From positions 1-64,000 of the forward strand of contig CAYPFR010000003.1 of NCBI GenBank assembly GCA_964410285.1: DNA of 64,000 bases, given 5' to 3'. Within the stretch, counting starts at the first letter, position 1; each line of letters opens with the position of its first letter. Under the pieces are notes generated by a model. It was not told the origin of the DNA. It ran no database searches and saw only the letters and a list, made by a program, of their open reading frames with translations. This stretch comes from Fretibacter sp964410285. Lineage in GTDB: Bacteria; Pseudomonadota; Alphaproteobacteria; Caulobacterales; Maricaulaceae. A program made the translations under genes and the position numbers. This document shows, piece after piece, positions 54,508 through 63,455 of this stretch.

Positions 54508-55627
54508 GTCCGAAACCAAAGCTCTAAAAAGCTGGTTGATTGACGCGGCCTTGCCCTTTTGGGCGGCGCGCGGAATGGACCGGCGGGGCGGTTTCTTCGA
54601 AGATCTACATCTAAATGGCCGCGCCAACCGCCAAGCCGTCAGGCGAATACGCGTGCAGTCGCGCCAAATATTCGTCTACGCTCAGGCCCAGCGCCTCGGC
54701 TGGTATGAAGGCGCGCCTATCGCCGATAAAACCTACCGTTTCCTTGAACGATATGGGTTCCAGACAGACGAAGGACCCAATAAGCGCGGCGGCTATGCGC
54801 ATCGGATTGGTCCGGATTATACCGTTGTTGATCCTCTGCGCGATTTTTACGACCATGCTTTTCATCTGCTGGGATGCGCGAGCCTCATGCGCCTAGCGGA
54901 GGCGAAAAATTCCGCAGCCGCCAAAGCACGGGCGCAGGAAATCCTCGGGTTTATTGACGTTGAGCTTGAGACAGATCACGGCGGATGGGCAGAGAGCCAA
55001 CCCGCCTCCTTGCCGCGCCGCCAAAATCCGCATATGCATTTCCTTGAGGCCTCTATGGCGCTTTATGACGCCACAGGTGAGGCTCGGCACCTGATGCCCG
55101 CGCGCCTCGTCTACGCTTTGTGTACCCGCCATTTCTTTGACCCAAAAAATCAGGTTATCTCAGAGTTTTTCACGCAGGATTGGCAAATTGCCAGCGGCGA
55201 TCTTGGGCAAAGCGCAGAACCGGGTCATGCGGCAGAATGGGTGTGGCTGCTTTCACAATTTGAAAAGCGCACGGCTATTGCGACCGGGCCGATTGCAAGC
55301 GCGCTTTATGACAAGGCCTTCATTGGCAATCCAGTGTTTCTAAATGACGAGGAAAACAAGCAAGGGCACGTCCGCCGCGCGACGAAGCGTCTGTGGGTCC
55401 AGACCGAAGTCATCCGGGCTCATCTCGCACAAATGGAACGTGGCCATCCAGAGGCACGTGCGCGCGCTGTTCGCGCCATTGCCGCCTTTCGCGAGCATTA
55501 TCTACGCAGTGACGGAACTTGGATAGATCAACTCAGCGGCGAAGGTATGCCTTGTGCAAAGACAATACCGGTCAGTACATTTTACCACATCATGGGCATG
55601 ATTATGGAAGCGGACCGCCTATCTTAG
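54491..55627 (+). CDS. AGE-family epimerase/isomerase
   Basis: 378 residues from GTG 54491 inside the end of galU. An (alpha/alpha)6-barrel of the N-acylglucosamine-2-epimerase family: RGGFFEDLHLNG, RVQSRQIFVYAQAQRLGW, DHAFHLLGCASLMRLAEA, PHMHFLEASMALYDATG, EPGHAAEWVWLL and the terminal HIMGMIMEADR. The conserved His residues of the active-site face are present. Members include mannose-6-phosphate isomerases and cellobiose/GlcNAc epimerases; with glmS-galU a sugar-phosphate isomerase is likely. Confidence 0.88.
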   Translation: MASSLKSETKALKSWLIDAALPFWAARGMDRRGGFFEDLHLNGRANRQAVRRIRVQSRQIFVYAQAQRLGWYEGAPIADKTYRFLERYGFQTDEGPNKRGGYAHRIGPDYTVVDPLRDFYDHAFHLLGCASLMRLAEAKNSAAAKARAQEILGFIDVELETDHGGWAESQPASLPRRQNPHMHFLEASMALYDATGEARHLMPARLVYALCTRHFFDPKNQVISEFFTQDWQIASGDLGQSAEPGHAAEWVWLLSQFEKRTAIATGPIASALYDKAFIGNPVFLNDEENKQGHVRRATKRLWVQTEVIRAHLAQMERGHPEARARAVRAIAAFREHYLRSDGTWIDQLSGEGMPCAKTIPVSTFYHIMGMIMEADRLS

Positions 55628-55630
55628 AGG

Positions 55631-56197
55631 TTAAGGCTCTTGTCGTCGGCGCTCAACCGTCACGCTTTCCACCTCTACTGTTCGGCCCTGCCCTTCTGTA
55701 TCGGGCCAAATGCCAAGATAGTGATTGGTCACTTCAGGTGACTTTAGCGGCGAAAACTCAAGCGAATAATCAGTGAAATCCTCACCCAGATCAAACGCCC
55801 GCCAGCCCGTTTGCCCAACACCTGGGGTGATATAATTTACCAGCATTTTCGGCGACGGATTAACTTGTCCCGCCCGTGCGCGCACAGTTATGTCAATCAC
55901 TTGCCCCGCAAAATTTTTCTCATATGCTGGTCCCAATGTCGCAAACACCCCTGCGGAGGGCGGGGCCAGCTCTTGGGTCATATGCGCCGTGAGCACAGCA
56001 TAACTGCCCGCCCCGGCCTCTGCACTTGGCGGCCTGACTGTGGTGCCTGGAGACGGAAATAAGGCCTCCAGCGCGGCGCCGCTACGCTGATAGAGATCGG
56101 CATTAACCGGCGCTTCGTTGACCTCAAAGGACAGCGCATAGGCCACAATCCCCGCAATCATGAGGCCTGCTATAGGGAAAAAATATCGGTCCTTCAT
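55631..56197 (-). CDS. Unknown membrane-anchored protein
   Basis: 188 residues: one N-terminal helix (YFFPIAGLMIAGIVAYAL), a Pro/Ala linker, and a C-terminal region of about 120 residues rich in beta-type sequence (GQVIDITVRARAGQVNPS, YITPGVGQTGWRAFDLGEDFTDYSLEFSP, HYLGIWPD). This could be a jelly-roll/carbohydrate-binding-like domain, seen only from its pattern. Convergent with the epimerase gene 3 bp away. Function unknown. Confidence 0.65.
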   Translation of the reverse strand: MKDRYFFPIAGLMIAGIVAYALSFEVNEAPVNADLYQRSGAALEALFPSPGTTVRPPSAEAGAGSYAVLTAHMTQELAPPSAGVFATLGPAYEKNFAGQVIDITVRARAGQVNPSPKMLVNYITPGVGQTGWRAFDLGEDFTDYSLEFSPLKSPEVTNHYLGIWPDTEGQGRTVEVESVTVERRRQEP

Positions 56198-56276
56198 ACG
56201 CTAACAATAGGCGCGCGGCGGCGCTGTGGAAAGAGATTTACGAGAGCCGCACCGCAGATTATGCTCCATATTATGG

Positions 56277-56291
56277 TTAATGCGATCTTAA
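56277..56291. promoter_or_regulatory. CtrA-like box (TTAA-N7-TTAA)
   Basis: TTAA-TGCGATC-TTAA is an exact match to the CtrA consensus spacing used by Caulobacter-type cell-cycle regulators. It lies in the 104-bp divergent gap and ends 10 bp before the ATG at 56302, overlapping that gene's GGAG ribosome site. It is therefore better placed to act on the 56197 gene or as a repressor site. Confidence 0.4.
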
Positions 56292-56301
56292 TGGAGTTCC
56301 T

Positions 56302-57009
56302 ATGCCCTCTCTCGTGAAAATACTTGCCGCCTCTACGGCCGTTCTTGCTGTTGGATTGGGAACGCTGGCCGCCACCCAAAACGCGCAGGCCCACCCCCAT
56401 AACAAGAAAATCGTCATCAAGAAGATGGACAAGAGCGCAGACAATAGCAGCATTGAGCAAGAGACAGACTATCTAACTGACAAAGATATTGAGGCGCATT
56501 TTGAACGTCATAAAAAGGCACTTGAGAAGTCTATGGATAAAGCAAAAATCCGCAGCCGTATCATGCGCCGCTCTCTTGGTGACAGCGAAGAAGAGACAGA
56601 GCAAAATGACGCCAGCGCAAAACAAGAGCGCAAGATCACGAAACGCATCCGTATTATCGAAAACCCAAAAGAGCTGCGCGATACGGCGCGCTCACTTCAA
56701 AATATGCTCTCGGAGTCGGGCATCATAGAGGAGCTTGCCGATATTGTCATCGAGCTGGCGGAGGATATTGAAATCGAGGAAACAGGCGGCGGTATGCGCC
56801 TGTCCTTTGACGGCAAACGCATTGGCGGTTTTTCTATGGATGAAGATAATAACAGCCTGTCAATCGAAAGCCTTGGCGGCAATACGACGATTGAAAAAGA
56901 AACCTTTATGGAGAACGGGAAAAAGAAAACCCGCATCATTATCGAAACCGATTCTGATAGTACAGAGTTCGATATCGTCCCAAAACGCAAAAGAAAGTCA
57001 GGGTTTTAG
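56302..57009 (+). CDS. Unknown exported acidic/basic-patterned protein
   Basis: 235 residues. Signal peptide about 1-31 (ending NAQAHP), then a highly charged, helix-rich middle (residues 35-130, Lys/Glu/Asp), a helix with MLSESGIIEELADIVIELAEDIE, and a beta-type C-terminal part (MRLSFDGKRIGGFSMDEDNNSLS, NGKKKTRIIIETDSDS). GGAG lies eight bases before ATG. No family recognised. Periplasmic; possible CtrA site upstream. Confidence 0.66.
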   Translation: MPSLVKILAASTAVLAVGLGTLAATQNAQAHPHNKKIVIKKMDKSADNSSIEQETDYLTDKDIEAHFERHKKALEKSMDKAKIRSRIMRRSLGDSEEETEQNDASAKQERKITKRIRIIENPKELRDTARSLQNMLSESGIIEELADIVIELAEDIEIEETGGGMRLSFDGKRIGGFSMDEDNNSLSIESLGGNTTIEKETFMENGKKKTRIIIETDSDSTEFDIVPKRKRKSGF

Positions 57010-57123
57010 GACGCCTTTCTGTTCGGTATGGCACGTTATCGAATGTCGGTAGGGGGGGCAAACGCGCGTGAAATTGCCGGGACTTGCTCTAAACTCCATT
57101 CAAAACCAACCTGAGTAATTACA

Positions 57124-57152
57124 TTGACAGGCGCATATCGACTGAGGATAAA
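57124..57152 (+). promoter_or_regulatory. Sigma70-like promoter of the protease gene
   Basis: A perfect -35 TTGACA (57124-57129), 17-bp spacer and GATAAA (57147-57152) lie 54 bp before ATG 57206. Confidence 0.6.
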
Positions 57153-57153
57153 T

Positions 57154-57168
57154 TGCAATAGATTTGCA
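57154..57168. promoter_or_regulatory. Palindromic operator-like site at the protease promoter
   Basis: TGCAATAGATTTGCA keeps the outer TGCAA-N5-TTGCA architecture of the two Fur/Mur-like boxes at bfd and bfr and differs from TGCAAATNATTTGCA at two inner positions. It overlaps the expected transcription start just after the -10 element, a typical repressor position. Confidence 0.45.
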
Positions 57169-57205
57169 AAAAGCACATCAAAGTTTATTTAAAGGGGAAA
57201 TAAGC

Positions 57206-59203
57206 ATGACAATATTCAAGAAAATTCTCATCGGCGGATCAGGACTCGCGCTTACCATGTCGATGGCCACCGCCGCGCAAGCACAAGCGCCGAGCGACCG
57301 GGCCAATAAAGTCCTTAAACACTGGACGGCAGAACGTATCGCCGCAGCACAACCGCGCGACATGCTGATTGACCACCGGGGAAAAGGTTATATTCGCGGA
57401 AAAAATGGAAAGCTAACGCCGCATGGCCATAGCAATAAACCCGAGCTTACCGCTGATACAAAACGCATCAACAGCAATGATAATTGGGATGAACAGGTCA
57501 CGCAGGACAATCAGGCGCCTACCGTAACGTCAAGAACACCTGCAAACGGGGCCACAATCGGCGCCAGTCAAACATTCTCCGCCGTTGTAAACGATGTCGA
57601 TGGTGTCCGAGAGGTCACCTTTGAGCTCACATATAATGGGACGGTTTCAACCTTTGCAGGTACAAATGTCGGCAATAATACATGGCAAACAACGGTAAGC
57701 GGTTTTACCACGGGCGGCGGCACTTGGCGTGTCTTAACGCGTGATAATGAAAAGCGGCGCGGCGGAAACCGCGGTGCAACCAATTCTTACTCTTTCACCG
57801 TTGAAGGCGGCGGCGGCGGCGGCGGAGGCGGAGGCGGAGTCATCGCTAATGATCGCTGGGCCAATAACGGCGCAATTCAGACTGCAGCCGGACGCCTGCT
57901 TTACGAAATGCCAAATAACGGCGGATGGTCAGGGTTTGTTTGTTCTGGCACGGTAACAACGGACGGCACCACCGGACGATCGATCATCATCACCGCAGCC
58001 CATTGTGTTTATGATGATGCCGATGCAGCCTTTGCGCGCAATGTGATTTTCATTCCAAATCAAGACGGGACGACAGGGTCAGGGACTGACCGGGATTGTT
58101 TTAACGATCCAGAAGGCTGCTGGGTCACCGACTTTGGCGTTGTCGAACAAAATTGGACGACAAGCGTCTTCCCAAACAACATTCCTTGGGACTATGCCTA
58201 TTATGTCGTTGGCGATAACGGCAACCATTCTGGTAATGGGACCGGCGGCGCTCTTGATGCGGCTGTTGGCAGTTTTGATGTTAGCTTTGCCGCGCCAAAT
58301 GTAAATGACGGTCAAGCAGGTGAAAGCTCCGCAGACTGGACTCACGCTTTGGGATATTCCTATTCCGATGATCCGTTCTTTATGTATTCTGCGGAAGATA
58401 TGACCACGGAAGGCGCCGATAATTGGTGGCTTCCATCCAGTCAGCTCTCTGGCGGTTCATCAGGCGGCCCCTGGATTCAACCGATGGATGAAGCGACAGG
58501 AACTGGCCCCCTCATGTCTGTAAACTCATGGGGATACACGACCTCTGATGGGATGGCTGGACCGTTTTTAAACGGCACAACAGCTCAATGTCTCTTCGAC
58601 GCGGCTAAGACAGCAAATCTCGGGTTGTCGGGCAATCCAGATGGGCAGCAAGGCCTTATCGTCGATCCAGCATCTTGCGGGAGTAACCCGCCTGCCAATA
58701 ACGCGCCAGACGCAAGCTTTGCTGATAATTGCGCGGATTTATCCTGTAACTTCACAGACAGCTCCTCTGATGGGGACGGCTCTATTGTGTCATGGGCTTG
58801 GAACTTTGGCGATGGGTCAACTTCCTCAGCGCGAAACCCGTCGCACACTTACGGCGCGGCTGGCACCTATACCGTTAGCCTAACGGTCACGGATGATGAC
58901 GGCGCAAGCAGTAGCACGAGCAGCAGCGTGACAGTCTCTGACGGCAGTACAGGCGGCGGCGATGTCACACTTGGCTCTGTCTCTGCCTACAAGGTCAAAG
59001 GCAAGAAACGTTGGGATTATAGCTGGTCTGGAGCGACTTCATCGAACGTCGACATCTATCTTGATGGCGTGCTCGTTGCGACAACCCCGAATGACGGAAG
59101 CTACACCTTGGTTACAAACAATAAGGGCGGCGGAACCCATACCCATAGAGTTTGCGAAGCTGGAACCTCTACCTGTTCTGATGTCTTGAATTCAACCTTC
59201 TAA
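57206..59203 (+). CDS. Secreted trypsin-like serine protease with Ig-like and PKD domains
   Basis: 665 residues from ATG 57206 (AAGGGG upstream). Signal peptide 1-27 (AAQAQA). Order: propeptide-like segment, Ig-like domain (about 97-205, TVTSRTPANGATIGASQTF), an 11-glycine linker, S1 protease domain with His in ITAAHCVY, Asp probably in WDYAYYVVGD, Ser in GGSSGGPW, a PKD domain (about 495-585, SWAWNFGDGSTS, HTYGAAGTYTVSLTVTDDDG) and a C-terminal beta domain of about 75 residues (SVSAYKVKGKKRWDYSWSG). Likely an extracellular protease for protein scavenging. A terminator follows. Confidence 0.9.
   Translation: MTIFKKILIGGSGLALTMSMATAAQAQAPSDRANKVLKHWTAERIAAAQPRDMLIDHRGKGYIRGKNGKLTPHGHSNKPELTADTKRINSNDNWDEQVTQDNQAPTVTSRTPANGATIGASQTFSAVVNDVDGVREVTFELTYNGTVSTFAGTNVGNNTWQTTVSGFTTGGGTWRVLTRDNEKRRGGNRGATNSYSFTVEGGGGGGGGGGGVIANDRWANNGAIQTAAGRLLYEMPNNGGWSGFVCSGTVTTDGTTGRSIIITAAHCVYDDADAAFARNVIFIPNQDGTTGSGTDRDCFNDPEGCWVTDFGVVEQNWTTSVFPNNIPWDYAYYVVGDNGNHSGNGTGGALDAAVGSFDVSFAAPNVNDGQAGESSADWTHALGYSYSDDPFFMYSAEDMTTEGADNWWLPSSQLSGGSSGGPWIQPMDEATGTGPLMSVNSWGYTTSDGMAGPFLNGTTAQCLFDAAKTANLGLSGNPDGQQGLIVDPASCGSNPPANNAPDASFADNCADLSCNFTDSSSDGDGSIVSWAWNFGDGSTSSARNPSHTYGAAGTYTVSLTVTDDDGASSSTSSSVTVSDGSTGGGDVTLGSVSAYKVKGKKRWDYSWSGATSSNVDIYLDGVLVATTPNDGSYTLVTNNKGGGTHTHRVCEAGTSTCSDVLNSTF
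57806..57838 (+). repeat. Glycine-codon microsatellite (11 codons)
   Basis: Eleven consecutive GGC/GGA codons inside the protease gene form the linker between the Ig-like and protease domains. Seven uninterrupted GGC units could slip and change linker length without changing the frame if whole triplets are gained or lost. Confidence 0.9.
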
Positions 59204-59224
59204 ACGTGAAATTATACGTTTGTG

Positions 59225-59254
59225 AATGGCCGGGGACGTCCCGGCCATTTTTTT
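59225..59254 (+). terminator. Rho-independent terminator after protease gene
   Basis: AATGGCCGGG (59225-59234) and CCCGGCCATT (59240-59249) form a perfect 10-bp stem with loop GACGT, followed by seven T (59248-59254). It starts 22 bp after the protease stop codon. Confidence 0.93.
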
Positions 59255-59373
59255 GACAGCATTCAGCGAGTTATAACGCTCGAAGAAAGACGCTCAGCCT
59301 TCATTAGATTGGGCTTGAAGGAGGACGTTAAGACCCTCCGAGGACGCGTGTTAGCTTTATCGCCCAATGCCCC

Positions 59374-61308
59374 CTAAATCATAAACAAGACCGCGCGGTC
59401 GTCGGCGCGCTCGGAGAGGGCCTGCGAGAGGGTTTCAGTGAGCTCTTGGGTAAAACGCTGGGCGGCGGCGCTATCCCACGCCGAAGTCACTGCGCCGATC
59501 AGCTCGCCGCGCTGCTTGGCGGCGGCCTTGCGAATGCGGCTATCGGTGATGACTTGGCGTGCCACCACGGGCACATTGGCACTGCGAAACTTTCCCTCCA
59601 GCGCTTTGCGGCCAAATAAAAATCCAGCCCCGCCCACGGCCCCGCCAACCACAAGCCCAATAGGATTTGCCAGAAGCGGCGCGAGCAGATTTGCTTTAGC
59701 GAGCAAGACGCCAATCACCACAGCGGACAGCGTGGTGCCCATAAGCGCTGTATCATTTTCAAGGCTCGCGAGCTGCGGCGCGGCCACGGTGAGCCCTTCA
59801 AGATGGCGGCTGACGGCTTGACTATCATCAAGCGAGAGCACCATCGCCGGCAGGCCGTGATCGCGGCATAGCGGATCGGTATCGGCCTCTATCTTTCGCT
59901 GCAAACTGCTGAACCAGCGGCGAATAACAGGGCGCAAGGTTGCCTGCGCGTCCTCGCTATGAAGCCAGTCCTTAACACGCGCGCCAAGGGCGGTTTCGAC
60001 CTCCTCTAGATTCTCTACTTTTCCCGTGCGCCAGTCTTGAAAGGCAGGAATAATACAGGCCTCCGTGAGCGCATCGACAAGCACGGGCGCCATTTCGGTG
60101 CCCAGCGCACGACTAGCCGCTTGGGCTTTCTTTTGCACGGGGCCGCCCTCCGACATAAGGTCGGAAACAGCGGATTTGAAACTTGCGTGCAAATGCTCAA
60201 AACGGCCAAGCCACGCCAGCCCCCGCGCAATGGCAAATTCTGGTTCTGCGCCGCGCACGGCCCGCGCCTTGGGAAAGGCTTTCTCAACGGCGGGCAGGAC
60301 AAGCGGCAGGCGCGAAGCCCCGCCTGTTAACAGGACGGTTTCCGGATCACGCCCACCCAAAGAGTCTACCGCCTCCCGCAGCGCATAGGCAAAGGCATCT
60401 GGCCATGTGAACCCGTTTAGGGCCTCTAGTGGACGGGAAAGAATTTCATCCGCATCAGCTTTATCTAGGCGTATTTCAAATAGAGCACTGCCGCCGTCAA
60501 TCGGCAGACGTTTGATCATATCAACGGGCGTGCCCTCGCCGTTAAAATATTGCTCTTTGGCTAAGCGGCACCAAAATTCCATGATCGGCCTGTAATGCGG
60601 GAAGCGCGCAATCAGTGTCTCGATCTTGGCGCGCTCGCTTTGGCGGGCAAGGTTTAGCTCGAAAACTTCGCGGTCCAGCAGACCGGAACCCAAAAAATTA
60701 TGCCCGACGTCTTCAGCCTCAAGTTCCTGACAAAAGGTGAAATCGGTGGTGCTAGACCCAATATCGACAATCAACACGGAGCTACGCGCTGCCTCGAGAT
60801 TAAGATAGCCCTGTTCTAGCGCGGTCATGAGCGCCGCGCGAGACTCGGGTACTATGCGCACGGATTTTAGGCCAATGCCTTCAAAGAGCGCGCGGTAAGC
60901 CCCGCGCGTATCTTCGTCCCATCCTGACGGACAGCCAATAACAAAACGAGACGTTTTGGGGCCGCGGATTTTACCTTCATCGCTCAGGGCCTTTATCAAG
61001 GCTTTAGTAAATAATTTCGTCGGCTCGCTCGCAGTCTTGTTTGACAAATTTCTATCTTTGAACTTAACCCAGACTTTGGGCGCGTCCCCGCCGCCATTTG
61101 CGGGCGATAAAGCAGCGAGGTTTACCGCATCCGCGCCAATCTTCAGCCCGTCTTTGGTTTTAGCCACAGCGGATACAAAGCTTTTTTCGCCGCGATATTC
61201 CAAGATTTCCGGCTCGCGCATCGAGCGGCCATAGGCCCTGCCCAGCGCCGTCTCCCCGTGGCCAAGATCAAGACCGATAAATTCGGCAGCATCGCGGCGC
61301 TCGCTCAT
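59374..61308 (-). CDS. Hsp70-like ATPase with membrane-type C-terminus
   Basis: 644 residues from ATG 61308, overlapping the stop of the preceding gene as ATGA. Actin/Hsp70 nucleotide-binding domain (about 1-370): phosphate-1 GLDLGHGET (12-20), phosphate-2 VDIGSSTTDF (about 181-190), VPESRAALMTAL and adenosine motif LLTGGASRLPLV. The C-terminal 270 residues are not an Hsp70 substrate domain: they are helical, with a hydrophobic glycine-zipper stretch (LLANPIGLVVGGAVGGAGFLFG) and a trailing helix, resembling the membrane-associated tail of some dynamin-like proteins. Third gene of a three-gene operon. Function unknown; chaperone-type ATP cycle at a membrane is inferred. Confidence 0.85.
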   Translation of the reverse strand: MSERRDAAEFIGLDLGHGETALGRAYGRSMREPEILEYRGEKSFVSAVAKTKDGLKIGADAVNLAALSPANGGGDAPKVWVKFKDRNLSNKTASEPTKLFTKALIKALSDEGKIRGPKTSRFVIGCPSGWDEDTRGAYRALFEGIGLKSVRIVPESRAALMTALEQGYLNLEAARSSVLIVDIGSSTTDFTFCQELEAEDVGHNFLGSGLLDREVFELNLARQSERAKIETLIARFPHYRPIMEFWCRLAKEQYFNGEGTPVDMIKRLPIDGGSALFEIRLDKADADEILSRPLEALNGFTWPDAFAYALREAVDSLGGRDPETVLLTGGASRLPLVLPAVEKAFPKARAVRGAEPEFAIARGLAWLGRFEHLHASFKSAVSDLMSEGGPVQKKAQAASRALGTEMAPVLVDALTEACIIPAFQDWRTGKVENLEEVETALGARVKDWLHSEDAQATLRPVIRRWFSSLQRKIEADTDPLCRDHGLPAMVLSLDDSQAVSRHLEGLTVAAPQLASLENDTALMGTTLSAVVIGVLLAKANLLAPLLANPIGLVVGGAVGGAGFLFGRKALEGKFRSANVPVVARQVITDSRIRKAAAKQRGELIGAVTSAWDSAAAQRFTQELTETLSQALSERADDRAVLFMI

Positions 61309-62231
61309 TCGCCAACCCAAACAGTGCCGCGCCGCAGCACGGTCTCGCCCGACATTAGCGCGGGTGCGGCCTCGCGAACACCTGCCTCCCCCAATGCCGG
61401 CAGGGCATCAAATAGATGCTTTGTCTTTTTACTGTAATGCACGATTTCCACTTGCTGCGCGGATAGCAGAGACCCAAGCTCTCCCTCTATTACTTTCAGG
61501 GCGAAAGCACCGTCCCCTGCGGCTTTGGCTTCCAATAGGTTCTGCATCACCCCCATCAGGCGGCTATCTGTGCTCCAGTCTTGGGCATCGTCGGGCCCGG
61601 CAAGGCGAAGCAAGATATGGTCGGCCGTGCGCACAGCATCGGCAAGACTATCAATAAAGCCGTCAGGGTCCACCGCGACATGAGCGCTTGCCTTTAGGCG
61701 TGCTCCCGAGGCGTCCTCTAGCGCCATCGGCTTTTTACGAAAGGGCAATCGGGCGAACAACGCCTCAATGCGGCCCGGATCAAATAAGCGCAGCGCCGCC
61801 AAAGCGGCAGCGGCAAAAATCACAAGGCCAGAACCTTGGACAAATCCCGCGAGCGCAAAAGCCCCCGCCGCACCGTAAAACAGGCCTCGTCCTGCCATCA
61901 CATTGATCTTGGGCCGCGCGATTTCCGTATAGCTGATCACCGCATCCGTGCCGCGGTCCAGAACGCCCGCGCCGGATTTTATCATCTCCAGCAACCAGAG
62001 CCCCGCCTTTTGAAGCTGCACATCATCGGTGGCGTTCGTGAAGCTCGCCGCTGTGCGGTCCAGCGCGCGCCGGGCCTCCAGCACGACCATTTCAGAGCTT
62101 TGCCCGGTATCTGTTAGCGCGTTACGCAGCGCTATGCGCTCCGGCTCAAATGCTTTGGCGAGGCTGGGAACAACACTCGGAACTTGCCCCCGTGACAGAG
62201 AGGGGATTGCTGACAGATCAGGCGATTTCAT
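61305..62231 (-). CDS. Two-helix membrane protein, partner of the Hsp70-like gene
   Basis: 308 residues from ATG 62231 (AGAGG just upstream; the longer frame would enter the preceding gene). N-terminal 110 residues are soluble and helical (LRNALTDTGQSSEMVVLEARRALDRT), then two adjacent hydrophobic segments (about 121-158, GRGLFYGAAGAFALAGFVQG and SGLVIFAAAALAALRLF), then a soluble C-terminal half (DSLADAVRTADHILLRLAGP, MGVMQNLLEAKAAGDGAFALKVIEGELGSLLSA). I recognise no family; the helical domain around a GDGAFALKVI segment could be an adaptor or exchange factor for the Hsp70-like protein, with which it is coupled by a 4-bp overlap. Confidence 0.72.
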   Translation of the reverse strand: MKSPDLSAIPSLSRGQVPSVVPSLAKAFEPERIALRNALTDTGQSSEMVVLEARRALDRTAASFTNATDDVQLQKAGLWLLEMIKSGAGVLDRGTDAVISYTEIARPKINVMAGRGLFYGAAGAFALAGFVQGSGLVIFAAAALAALRLFDPGRIEALFARLPFRKKPMALEDASGARLKASAHVAVDPDGFIDSLADAVRTADHILLRLAGPDDAQDWSTDSRLMGVMQNLLEAKAAGDGAFALKVIEGELGSLLSAQQVEIVHYSKKTKHLFDALPALGEAGVREAAPALMSGETVLRRGTVWVGE

Positions 62232-62236
62232 AGCCT

Positions 62237-63175
62237 CTATGTGGGGCCCACGCGCCGGGCCGTCAAGCGCGAGAGGCTGCTCGCGATCTTTCCTAAGACC
62301 CGCATTTGAACGCGGAGCGGCAGGCAGAGGACGGGCATGCAAGTCTTGTTGACATCGACGACATAGATCTTGCCATCGGTTTTATCGCGCATGGCGTCGA
62401 CCGCGCCAAAATCCAGACCCATTGCCTCGCAAAATGCGCAGAGCTTCTTGATCTCATCATTTGAAAAGACATCCTCTGCCGCTTTGACATCGACGCGGGC
62501 GTAATCCGTGCCAAAGCGTTTCTCAAGGTCCTTATATTTGTGAAAGACGGTGACGATCTCTTTGTTGGCATAAGCAAAACGCAAATCCTCACTTTGGCCA
62601 CCCAGTGTCGAGTCGATTAGCTTTTGATACACGCAGCCTTTTATAATTTCAGGCGGGGTCAGCGGGCACATGACGATCCTTCCGTCATGTGTGCCGTTAG
62701 AATCTGATTTTTGCACCGCCGGCCCGCAGTAGCTGAGGGGATCAATGTCGATATTATAGCCAAATAAGGTTTTGAAGTGGGCGGCGACAGCGGTTTTAGA
62801 GATATCGGTAATCCGGCGGTTAATCGCCCGCGCCACAATTTCGGGCGGCAATTGCTCTGCTGCATGGGAGCGCGTCTTATCATCGAAAATAAAAACAGAG
62901 TCCGCTGCCCGCGCGTCCGACGTAAGTCTAAGGCCTGCCAAATGCGCCGCAAAATAGGCCGTGTACCATGGCCCCGGCATATCGGGGTAAAACGCCAGAG
63001 TCCCAGATTTATTGCGGCGCATAATACGGTGCCCTGAAAGCGACAGATTGATTTTGGCAATCGCTAAGGCGCTTTTGAAAAACGCCTTATCCCAGCGTAT
63101 ATCCACGCCAGTTTTCCCGTAGTGGATCACACCCCGCTCAAAACGCACGCCTTTGAAATACCTCAAGAATGCCAT
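62237..63175 (-). CDS. ATP-grasp-like protein of unknown substrate
   Basis: 312 residues. The C-terminal third has the ATP-grasp signature: LCAFCEAMGLDFGAVDAMRD followed by GKIYVVDVNKT, where Asp and Asn would bind Mg-ATP. The middle (GCVYQKLIDSTLGGQSEDLRFAYANKEIV) fits the lysine- and glutamate-bearing strand of the same fold. N-terminal part is basic and unassigned. It ends 5 bp before the two-helix membrane protein on the same strand, thus first gene of the operon. Related proteins often join amino acids or modify cell-surface sugars, but the substrate here is unknown. Confidence 0.75.
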   Translation of the reverse strand: MAFLRYFKGVRFERGVIHYGKTGVDIRWDKAFFKSALAIAKINLSLSGHRIMRRNKSGTLAFYPDMPGPWYTAYFAAHLAGLRLTSDARAADSVFIFDDKTRSHAAEQLPPEIVARAINRRITDISKTAVAAHFKTLFGYNIDIDPLSYCGPAVQKSDSNGTHDGRIVMCPLTPPEIIKGCVYQKLIDSTLGGQSEDLRFAYANKEIVTVFHKYKDLEKRFGTDYARVDVKAAEDVFSNDEIKKLCAFCEAMGLDFGAVDAMRDKTDGKIYVVDVNKTCMPVLCLPLRVQMRVLGKIASSLSRLTARRVGPT

Positions 63176-63355
63176 GACTTGCTTTAATCAGGCCCCGCGC
63201 CAAAGCAAAGCCAAAAAGGCAAGCTCGGGCCAAGAATACCGCACACGACCCAACCCTCGGCTCTAGCGGGGTTATGGAGGCGAAAAAAAACGGTGAAAAG
63301 ACCAAAACGGCGTTGACGGGGCGGGCGGGCAAAGCTAGACAGCGCGAACATCTTA

Positions 63356-63432
<77 letters not shown>

Positions 63433-63455
63433 TTTTATAAATGGCTGTCTAAAAC

